Below are positions 11,548 through 21,640 of a DNA stretch of 64,000 nucleotides, piece by piece. The stretch covers positions 1 through 64,000 of the forward strand of contig QXVZ01018776.1 in NCBI GenBank assembly GCA_008931825.1, in the 5' to 3' direction. The stretch comes from Phallusia fumigata. Lineage: Eukaryota; Chordata; Ascidiacea; Phlebobranchia; Ascidiidae. Position 1 is the first letter of the stretch, and each line of letters begins with the position of its first letter. The position numbers and the translations under genes are program-made. The notes below the pieces were generated by a model. The model made no database searches, was not told the DNA's origin, and saw only the letters and a list, made by a program, of their open reading frames with translations.

Positions 11548-14500
11548 ATGGCAAATTTAACTGATATGGTATGTTTGGTGACTGGTGCATCAAGAGGGGT
11601 TGGTAAAGGGACAGCTATTCAACTGGCTGAATATGGAGCAACTTGCTATATCACTGGGAGAAGTTNTATTCAACTGGCTGAATATGGAGCAACTTGTTAT
11701 ATCACTGGGAGAAGTTTGGACAGACTCGTTCTGGTCAAAGAGGAGGTGACCGAACTACTTTTTTGCAATAGTTTGGGTTATTGAAAGGTGATGGCTTTCC
11801 CAGTCATCGCTGTTTGTATAGGCTTGACATTGGGTTTAAATATATTTGTGAATTTGAGTCATTTTACCTTTGAAATTTAATGAAGTGTAAAATTGTAATT
11901 TGTTATGGCGAAATGGGTAAAGTCAATGATGTTCAATTTTAAAGAAAATTTAGTGAGCATGTTTGCATGGCTGAGCTGTTAAAATCGTTTGTTATTGATA
12001 TACAACACAACATCAACTGTTTGTCTTTCAGGTGATAGAAAAAGGTCTGTGTGGTAAAATTATGCCAGTCCAATGTGATCATGCTGATGATAGACAAGTG
12101 GAGGAAGTGTTTGAGCTAATAGCTAGGGAAAACAATAGTCGGCTTGACTTGTTGATTAACAATGCTTCTTCTGCTTTTGATGTAAGNAGCATGTTTGCAT
12201 GGCTGAGCTGTTAAAATCGTTTGTTATTGATATACAACACAACATCAACTGTTTGTCTTTCAGGTGATAGAAAAAGGTCTGTGTGGTAAAATTATGCCAG
12301 TCCAATGTGATCATGCTGATGATAGACAAGTGGAGGAAGTGTTTGAGCTAATAGCTAGGGAAAACAATAGTCGGCTTGACTTGTTGATTAACAATGCTTC
12401 TTCTGCTTTTGATGTAAGTTTTGATGTGATGTAAGTTTGTTACAGTTCTTCGTGGGTCTCAGTTCAGAAATTGAACCACCATTAAAAACTATTCCAAATA
12501 AAAGACGGTTGGCAATGCTAACTTCAGCGGTCTTGTTAAATGAATTGTTTTAACATCTTTAGGCCTGTTCACATAAGCAAGTAAATATCAAAATTTATGT
12601 TTTTTGACATCAAACTCTGGTTAAACTTTCGTTCTCAGACTATGTTCGTATGGATTTATTTTGCTACTAGAAATTTACTGACAATTTTTAATTGAATAAA
12701 TTATCATGAATTGCCTTTTTTCCTTTTCTCTCTATTGCAAAAACAGGGTAATTTTATTTAACTTATAAGGGTGAATTTGCACATGTGAATAGGATATTTG
12801 TGTGTATAACCTATATGTATACAGTGGTCATTTGCACATTCTGACGAATGCTTCTGGGATCAACCACTAGACTCATGGGACACTGTGAACCGTGTGGGGC
12901 TAAGGTTTGTTGTTTATTTTTTAAATCATGTTTATTAGAGTTATAAAACCTGCTTTTGAAAGTCTTACATTCTGCATTACTGCAGTTTCAATAAATAAGT
13001 CTGTTTGCAACTATTAAATTGGTCCTAAACAAGTGCTTCCCTTTTCTTTTTCACTCACACTTTTTGCCTTTTTCTGATTGCTTCCTCCTGTTTGTAAAAC
13101 TTACAGTTCTCTCATTAAAGTAATCATAAAATTACTCAANTATTTTTTAAATCATGTTTATTAGAGTTATAAAACCTGCTTTTGAAAGTCTTACATTCTG
13201 CATTACTGCAGTTTCAATAAATAAGTCTGTTTGCAACTATTAAATTGGTCCTAAACAAGTGCTTCCCTTTTCTTTTTCACTCACACTTTTTGCCTTTTTC
13301 TGATTGCTTCCTCCTGTTTGTAAAACTTACAGTTCTCTCATTAAAGTAATCATAAAATTACTCAATCAAATAAGTTTTACCTGTGAAAACATTACAAAAA
13401 GACTTGTTTGTGATAAACCACAAACCTTACAAACCATTTCATATGTCTATTTCCAACTTAACTGCTGTTTGCCAGAAACAATTATCTGTGCATTGTGCAT
13501 GCATCCCGTTTGATGGTGAAGCAAAGAAGTGGCCTAATTATAAACATCAGCTCCATTGCTGGAGTTTCAGTGCAAACTCCTCTTCACAGTGTGTGTAAAG
13601 TTGGGGTAAGTCCAACACTAGTCTNTTTGATGGTGAAGCAAAGAAGTGGCCTAATTATAAACATCAGCTCCATTGCTGGAGTTTCAGTGCAAACTCCTCT
13701 TCACAGTGTGTGTAAAGTTGGGGTAAGTCCAACACTAGTCTTAGGAAATTAAAAACATGCCCTCAAATCGTGGTAAAATGGTTTAAGTAAAATGGTTTTA
13801 AACAGGTGAAAGGTTATAGTTGTAGTCAACTCTAATTGTGTACAACACATTGATCTGCAAGTAAATATATACTTTTCCAAGACTTTGCCACATTTAATGA
13901 ACAGCACTACAAAGCTGGGTTAAACAGTATGATTATGTTATGCAAACATTTTGTTTTTTATCATCAACTTACTTATTTTCTTTACAACAGCTTGATAGAA
14001 TGGCCTGGGACTGTGCACAGGACCTAAAAAGATATGATGTAGCCTGTGTTTCATGGTGGCCTGGTTTGGTTCGAACTGAAATGGTGCAGGAAGCAAAAGA
14101 TGCCTTTATTTCAAGATCAAAATCAGTTTAGTAAATGGATTATTTTGATAATTATTTGTCAGCTAGAATTTTATCTGATTAAACAATGCTTGCAATAATA
14201 CCCCAAACTACCCAGTGGATAACACTGCATTTTTTTTTAAATTTTGGAACTCATGATTTTATCCAATCCACAGTGATCTATTGGAAAAAATACAGGCCAC
14301 AGATCCAACTGACACTAACCATTTTATTATCTAAACATATTTTGATTTCAACAAAACCAAATTAAAGCTGTCAGTGGTTTCAAAGTTAGAGCTGTTGATT
14401 TTGTTTCATATGTTGAAAACTAGTTTTTTACATCTATAGTTTGCTTGGATTTATGAGCATAGTGAATCATCACAATTCTCTGGAAAGTGCATTGCACATT

Positions 14501-15544
14501 TGCTTGTTGGTAAGTCTGATTTGTTTGTCAACATTTAAAGCGGGATTTGTCTAATTCTACTTACTTTTGGCAACAACTTTTTTGTGTGCTTGCTTCCTGT
14601 TTGCAGATCCTGATCTCATGAAAAAAACTGGAAAAATATTGTTGTCAAGTGATGTCGCTGCAGAATTTAATGTAAAAGATGTTGATGGTAAGGCTTCAAG
14701 TCATTTGCTTGTCTAATTTATGTTTATGAAATAATAAATGAACTACAAAGATATTAGGTAAATAGATGTAATGAACAAAATCAAGCAAAAAGATTACCTT
14801 TTGTTGTCTGTAAATGTTGTTTCTAGGCAATTTCGACAGAGAGTTTCTGTCATTTATCTAATTATTATGGTCTTTTATTATGGGTCACTTTTTCTGTAGT
14901 GAACACATATTGTTTCTTCCCTGTAGGTTTTTCCATCAACTTTTGGCATTAAATGTTCGACTATCAACTTTTGGCATTAAATGTAAAATTTGGATGAAAT
15001 TTTTACCTGCTATAGATTTGGTTATGGAGTTTGTCTGATCCTAGCCCCAAAAGGGTAAAATGTTTTTATGCGCACCACATACCATAAATTTCTGCAGTTT
15101 TCAATAAATTTACATGTAGCGTTGTATCAATGAAAATATAGTGTTACATAAATGTAAATGAAGTTAGTGGTATTGACTACAAACTACTTGTCTAGGTTTA
15201 AGGTAAATGAAACTTGAAAAGATGGTGGTTTAAGTCATTTGGGGTGTCATGATCATGGCATCCTTTTAGACTCTAGTGCAGGTGTGTCAAACACTGTGCT
15301 ATGCTTTTAAAACACTAAAAAAATGAAAAGCCATATTTCTCACTAGTTAGGTAAGCAAATATGCATATATTCCACAGGTCGCTCTCCCGTGAGTATGAGA
15401 AGCATTAAGAGCATTGTTGGCAGTGCTGGCTCAACTGGACTTGCGGACTGCATTCCAGAGTGCATTAAACTACCTCTATGGTTATTTACTGCGATGTCAA
15501 CCCTTGTGAAACAACTGCCAAAGCAGACCAGCCATTATGAGTGA
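11548..15544 (+). CDS. DHRS1: DHRS1-like short-chain dehydrogenase, copy C (catalytic Tyr replaced by His)
   Basis: Eight exons of the same sizes and phases as copies A and B: 11548-11745, 12264-12413, 12825-12904, 13476-13605, 13991-14125, 14440-14509, 14607-14687 and 15378-15544 (TGA). With assembly duplications removed it encodes 319 residues. Exon 1 has an extra 50-base haplotype copy around N 11666. Exon 2 appears twice (also 12032-12181), and most of exon 4 appears twice (also 13626-13722). The cofactor motif TGASRGVGKG and NNASS are present, and so is the ISS serine motif. The catalytic YxxxK, however, reads HSVCK (H163, K167) in both exon 4 copies, and the loop before it is one residue shorter. 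WWPGLVRTEM and an EHSESSQFSGKC segment follow. The start is ATG at 11548 (MANLTDMVCLVTG). It may bind cofactor without classical SDR catalysis; expression is not known. Confidence 0.88.
11616..11716. repeat. Haplotype overlap at N 11666 inside exon 1 of copy C
   Basis: 11616-11665 and 11667-11716 are the same 50 bases with one C/T difference, separated by a single N. In the genome this is one sequence. Confidence 0.85.
11956..12418. repeat. Haplotype or contig overlap at N 12187 covering exon 2 of copy C
   Basis: 11956-12186 recurs at 12188-12418 without any difference that I saw. It includes the end of intron 1, all of exon 2 and the donor. Confidence 0.85.
12915..13365. repeat. Contig overlap at N 13140 in intron 3 of copy C
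   Basis: 12915-13139 and 13141-13365 are the same 225 bases on either side of one N. The apparent intron length is inflated by this. Confidence 0.85.
13509..13741. repeat. Contig overlap at N 13625 covering exon 4 of copy C
   Basis: 13509-13624 recurs at 13626-13741. The complete exon 4 is the left copy (13476-13605). The right copy lacks the first 33 bases of the exon. Confidence 0.85.
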
Positions 15545-16923
15545 ATCGGCTCCTAACACAAATGTCATACCTGCAATTGTTATGCACTGATATGACAACA
15601 GTGATTCTCGAAACGTTTAAAATGCAATATATTCATTATATACAAGTTCTCTTGTTTATTTTTAATTATGCTTTTGTTATTAAATTATAATTGTACATTC
15701 AGTATGAATCCAGTATGATCATCATTATAGATCAGCAATATTTTGTTAACAATCAACAAATAACATTTATTGTTGTGTTTTGTTAAACACTTGTAACTGA
15801 AAAACATTTTGTTGTGTCTCACTTTATGTCAGGCTTGTAGAAGTATAATTGTGCAAACTGTGATTTTTCTGGCCCATGCCTTAAAACCTGTGTTTGCTTG
15901 GCAGGTCATATCTTATTTAGTTTACATCTCCTACAGGGCTGGTGTACAACAATACTTTTTTTTAATATGTTGTTACCTATGGGTGACTATTCCCAGGCAG
16001 ATCTCAGGAACTGGGATATGTTTGCATTTGTCTTTTTGTTCACATTACTTTTGCTTTTATTTGTATTACCTGCGTATTTTATGCACAACTGGTATATAGA
16101 TTGTTAAAGTTGCAGAAAAACCATGTGCACTATTCTCTTCAGTGGTCAGACATTCTTTTCAGTATTGATTGTGTACTTGCACAATAAATAAATGTCACTT
16201 AATAGACATTTTATTGATTTGTATTTTCATCATGACATATCAGTTAAAACTTTATGTGTTAAAAATATCATAGTTAGTTTTAAATGTAGTATTTGTACAG
16301 AAAGTTTAAAGTTGTTAGGCAGAAATGGAGCATGCTCAACCTTCCACTTTGTCATGCTTGCTAAATGTTGTTAAAGCTGATGAATAAACAGTTAAAAGTC
16401 AATAAAATTGAAAAAAATGTTTGTTGAACAATTTAATACACACAGTGTAAAAGGGTTGTCATGAGCAATTGAAAACGGATTTCAACAAACATCTTGATCT
16501 AACAAAATACATTTATGTCACTAATCTGCCATCAACTTGGTTGTGGAAATTGTTCGTACGGCTGTTGGTTTTCTTTTTTCTAAAAATAAAAAAAATAAAA
16601 AGTGTTTTCAGTGCGCAAACAACTAGTTGTAGGGATCGCCCTTGTAGTGCTGTGGAAATAAAAAACTATACCACAACTCAACACTTAAATTTTTTTATGA
16701 ACTTATTGCCAAAATAGAACATCAAAATAATGGTAGTACAGATACTTTTTTCAGATGACATTGCGTAATCCAATGAAGATTGACTTGTTGATTGGTTCTG
16801 CAACAGCAAAATAACTTACATTGGAAACTAAATAAAAGAGAAAATAATTAGTAGGTTGCCAACAAAAAAATATTCAGTATTGCTGTATAATAGAAGCCCC
16901 TTGCAGTTACATAGAGCAGGTGT
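15545..16923. other. Convergent intergenic region between copy C and the scavenger receptor
   Basis: AT-rich sequence that should hold the 3' UTRs of the two convergent genes. Apart from the weak small frame at 15898-16107, nothing coding is recognised. Several AATAAA-like motifs occur on both strands. Confidence 0.5.
15898..16107 (+). CDS. Possible small membrane-protein reading frame
   Basis: This lies between copy C and the convergent scavenger receptor. It is a 69-codon frame ending in TAA. Its last 40 residues look like a charged/polar lead (QADLRNWD) followed by one strongly hydrophobic segment (FAFVFLFTLLLLLFVLPAYF) and a short polar tail (MHNWYIDC). The first half overlaps sequence with acceptor-like CAG sites, so the second half could be a terminal exon or a 3' UTR alternative of copy C. 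I recognise no family, and chance is a real possibility in AT-rich DNA. Confidence 0.15.
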   Translation: MAGHILFSLHLLQGWCTTILFFNMLLPMGDYSQADLRNWDMFAFVFLFTLLLLLFVLPAYFMHNWYIDC

Positions 16924-19900
16924 TTATTTGTTTACCTTTCGCTTGGAATACAATACATAGCCAATTGCCCATCCCAGAAATGCAGCCCCTACAACAATCG
17001 CCGCTATTTCCACTAACAAAACCAGTTCATCAAGGCGATACAAAAGCCTAAATTGAATAAAAAAAGGGCATGCATCAGAAATGCCAATTGTAAAAAGTGC
17101 CCTAGAAACTAAAATTGAAATAAGTTACAAGTAAAACCATGAAGCATCGCTTTCTTGTAGAGTTGCAACCTCATTCAGCCATAACATAGGAAATGCAAAT
17201 TGCTCCTGAATTTGATTTAAAACTCTAAAAGACAACACAGAGAGTGTAAGCTTTGTGGGTTCCCACAAGATTTGAAAAGCAATACCCACGGTGCACGGGT
17301 GTTTGGTTCCATAAAAAAATTTAATTGAATTCGACTTTCTGTGTCAATCACAACTCCTGTGGTCTAAAAAATCTTGTTTCGGTAAATAATGAAGTTTATT
17401 ACGACAAACTTCAGTAAAAGAATTTTACCGGCTCATAAATAATGTACATTTCATGCTTTTCTTTATTGGGGTGCATTCCAACAACCTGGTCTCCATAAAA
17501 GTCACTTGCATACAGAAAATGGGGAAATGTTACAAAAAGAGGGGCTCCTAAATAAAAAAATAATAAGTCATTGCCAGTGCACAATAAACAGGTAAATATT
17601 TTACCCTCAAAATCAAAAAATAAATTTAAAATAAAAACAAACTGTTCTGCAAATGCTTAAAATTAGAGCAAGATAAAATATGACATATTTAAATACTGAT
17701 TATTGATAAAACAGCGCAAGTAATATACTAAACATGAAATTAAAATAAGTCCTACCAAACAGGCAGCTGTTTACTAAATTTCCCCCATCATTTTGACAAG
17801 TAATGTGATTTAAATCAGCACAGAAACAGATATTTTCCTCATTATTGGCTGGAGACATAAACACGTCAGGGGGGACTGTATATCTCCATCCTCTAATTTT
17901 ATGAACTTCTGCTTCTGATTGATAGGTTGCATATATTGACCTGTGAAAAGTTTGGGCTGTGTTAAAACTATAGGCTATAGGTAAAATGTACAAGATTTAT
18001 ACCTGCACATTTCATCCACATAAAAATATACTCTGTCTTCTTTATTCATGAAAGGAGCAGTCATGGTTCCATCTGGTTGTGAAGAATTTTTTTGATTACA
18101 TTTATTTCAAAATTTTTTTTTGATTACATTTATTTCTGTAAAATTTAATGTGACTTAACTTTGCTACGTAATCTTTAGTATAATTAATTTCCTTCACTAC
18201 AAAAATATGTCATATGACCATACCAGCATAGATTACAAAAACAAAAATTAAACTATTAACTAGCCTGTTCCATTTATTTGATTGCATGTTTCACCAAACC
18301 AGTATGGAAGAACACTGCAAAAAAATATTTTCTAGAATGAAAAATAAAAATAAATATTTAAAAATATAATATTTATATTTCATCTTGTATGCATAAAAAT
18401 CTCCAAAATGATCCTGCACAAACCTCATATTTTGAAATTGGACTATTTCATTCGTGAGCTTGTAATCTCCTTTACCAGTGTAAACCTGATAATCTCTCCA
18501 CCCAATCGACATATTGGTCTGTGCAGTAACAAAAATTTAAATTACAAAAGTTACGGTTGTCAAAAAAACACTTCACATCACTTGTGAAGACAGAATATTA
18601 GTGCTGAGACTTCACACGATGAACCAGTTATGGATTGTTTTGTTCAGCAACACATTTATACACTTTTTCCAGGGGTTAGCACAATAAACATTATTAAAAA
18701 ACTCCTTGAACATTAGACTTACGAGCATAAAAACACCAAAGACATCTGATTCAGCATCAGGAAACAGCAGATCAAGAATTGCAGTAAAAAGTGGATCCTG
18801 AAATCCAAACAGATACTCTCCGACAGTCATAGTGAAGAGTAGCTTGGAATCGGTGTCCCTTACTAACTTGTTATACATTGCATATGCTGCAGTCAATGTT
18901 GGACCAGGTTCAAAAATGTGGTCTAATAAGGGAGGAATGAGCTGTAAAAAATCAAATTAACACAAGATTTATATTGCAGACACTTTCAGTTTGCAAAGCT
19001 ATTGAACAAAACATTGCTTGTAATAAGTACATGCATAAAGATAATTTACACCACCAACCACAACATGAAAAATATGCCTACTGTTACAATGATGTTGAGT
19101 GAGGTGATAATATCATCCTCACTACCATTAGAACGCTTGGCATCAAAGAAAAAGGTAGCAGTTTGACGATAAAACACTTGTTGTAAAATACTGCTGTTGT
19201 GATGCTGATATTCAATGTTGTCTTTCTTTAGATATTCTCTAAACAACACGATTTAGAGTTTTGTAAAATAAAACCAATAAAGTCATGTTTGTTAAAGGTG
19301 TCATAGGGAAAAAATTATGGCACCAGTAACTTTTTCTCCAGTCACTGGTTTGAAAAAATGATATTTTTACCCATCAAAATAAATTATTCAAATTTTGATT
19401 TTTTCAATGGGCAAAGTATTGGCACACCATTGATTAAACAAGATTCAACATTTTGGGATGTACTACCAACCCACACAAATCGATGTGGTATGCTTGATGC
19501 AGCTACGCCTATAAACTTGTCTCGATATATTACCTGTACACATATGGGCCAATTTCCTGAAAAACTGGTTTCACATAATTGTCTGGTGTTTGTGCCAAAA
19601 ATTCCTCTTTGTTGGTAACATTGAACAAAAAAAATTTTCTGTACACAGGTGTCTCCACCTCGGCCCAATTGAGCTTGTACATAATCGTTCCTGGCACAAC
19701 CTGTGTTTGCTGTAACACACAAAAGCTTAGATTATCTTTAATTTATTACCTTTTCCAGTGGCATGTCTCTACCCAGGTTACATGTCAAGTCAAGTTATCC
19801 AATTAGAAAGTACAAGTCAAATCTTTGGAGGAGTAAAGGTTTAATAAAAGTCTACCATTTATTTGTGAGTTATTTTCTGTGAGTTTATATTCTTTTTTTA

Positions 19901-20941
19901 AAAAATCAATGTGGGGTTAAAATGTCAGTTACATCGAAATAGGTTGTTAAAAATTGTATCTTGCACCATGAAGTTTACCACTTCTGTGAATCAATTACAG
20001 TTGATTCTTTTATCAGCAGTAGCTTGATATGATTCGAAAGAGACACGTTGAAACACTGCCATTTATCATAATGCTGTATTGTAAAAATTACAACAAAACT
20101 TGAAAAAGTGCTTTTACAGACTTTTTTGGGTTAATTGCATTTTACAGCATTTAAATATACGTCATAAATATGTTATCACTACAATTTAGTTTGTCAAATG
20201 CAAGTTTTGTCATAATTTTTGTTTTTTGTGCTTGTCAAGATTTCATGAAAACAATCCAGAAAATTCTAAACACAAATAACCTACAAAGTGTAAAGCATTT
20301 TTGTCTCTGTATGTATATATATGTCCATAATATTATATCGCATGTCACCAGAGACCCAGCATGAAAGGAAAGTCGCCAGTTACATATAACTTTAATGTTG
20401 GATGTAGTTTGTTGGGAAAAGTTTAGAAATAGTTAATTAAAACACATGAAAACATTGAATTGTGACAAGGAAATAACACCAGATAGTTAACATCACAGCA
20501 ATAGCTTAAAAATTAATCCTGGGTGGTGCAAACCAAACATTTTATAACAATGCCACACACTGCAACACAAATTAAAAATATTGACAATCAAACATGCTTT
20601 CTAAGTTGTGTAAATATTGTTAACCTTCACAAGTTGAGTAAATATTGTTTATGTGCACATGTCTACATTTTACAGTTCAGGGAACGCCTGAATAAATTTT
20701 CAAAAAACTATGTGTGATGGCACATTGAGGATGTTGGGGTTGAAAAACAGATAATAAACTACCAACAACGGTCCACTATTTAAAGAAATATATTAAATAT
20801 ATTAAAAGTACTTACATTTTTTATAATCATGTTATACAGCATGTCGAAAATGCATATGAGAACAATACCAAATGCAAGTAGAATTGCTCCTATTACCCCA
20901 AATGCAATAATACAGCCCTTGGATTTGCAATAACACCTCAT
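16924..20941 (-). CDS. Class B scavenger receptor (CD36/SCARB family)
   Basis: Twelve minus-strand exons: 20816-20941, 19534-19709, 19088-19238, 18723-18941, 18424-18518, 18265-18314, 18003-18072, 17756-17940, 17429-17547, 17290-17363, 17129-17224 and 17047 down to the stop at 16924. The phases join throughout and give 494 residues, usual for the family. Topology is N-terminal TM (about residues 9-32), large ectodomain, C-terminal TM (about 461-487) and a tiny SKRKVNK tail. Family marks are VYRKFFLFNVTN, FQEIGPYVYR, CNQINGTDGT and VVGMHPN. Six ectodomain cysteines are placed as in CD36, including CFC, then Cys after 7 and after 10 further residues. Glycosylation sequons include NVT, NSS, NGS and NGT. 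The family binds lipids, lipoproteins or other ligands at the cell surface or lysosome. The intron after INGT needs a GC donor (CAG|GCTAGT). The last AAG|GTAAAC could instead be spliced to a short exon near 16830 (ending FPM). Which vertebrate member it equals is unresolved. Confidence 0.92.
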
Positions 20942-21640
20942 CCTTGCTTTTTTGTGGTAAAGAAATTTCCTCAATAAAATCAAGATTACAGTGTAATATT
21001 GAATGTGGATTTTTTTTAGTTAGAAAACAAAAAACTGACAGCTTTCTTAAACACAGATTTATAAAATATTAGCTCTTTCTCTTGTCAGCTAAACACGTTA
21101 CTGGCATTTTTGTACTATCAAGTTCTTGAATAAGTATCAACCATTTCCACATACATAAGGGTAGGTTTGCCATAAACTCGAATGAATCTACAAACACAAC
21201 TAACCCTGGTTGCAAATGATTGCTTGGTTTACCAGAACATCAGGTTGTTTGACAATAAAGAGACATGCAATTTCATCACAAGGTTGCAGGTTAATCATTC
21301 TCTAGCAACTGGAAAGTGCTTAATCTTGTAAACAATGCAGCAGTTTTCAATATTTTCAGATGAATTTGCTGCAATCGTTACAAGGTAGGCTTAGTGTACA
21401 ACAGATGATGTATTTTTCCAAACTGGTTGAGTCCACAAACGTTATTAGACATGCTTACAGTTGGAGATTATGTCACAGCACGTAGGGGACAACTTATGTA
21501 TAATCCCATGCAAATTTGTTTGAAAGCACCCTAAATTACTTTTAGTACTATCCTTTCAATTTCCAATGCTAGTACAAAGGCACAAGCAGACCAAATGCAG
21601 TTTATTAATGAGGAAAATATATAAACACAAAATGCAAATG
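20942..21640. other. Spacer between cyclin H and the scavenger receptor
   Basis: About 700 bases separate the cyclin H stop from the receptor ATG, both on the minus strand. This is too far apart to look like a typical tunicate operon. It should hold the receptor promoter. No coding sequence is seen. An in-frame upstream ATG at 20983 would add 14 residues to the receptor; the start at 20941 (MRCYCKSKG) fits the family better. Confidence 0.5.
21601..21606 (-). terminator. Poly(A) signal of cyclin H
   Basis: The minus strand reads AATAAA here, about 35 bases after the cyclin H stop codon, which implies a very short 3' UTR. Confidence 0.6.
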
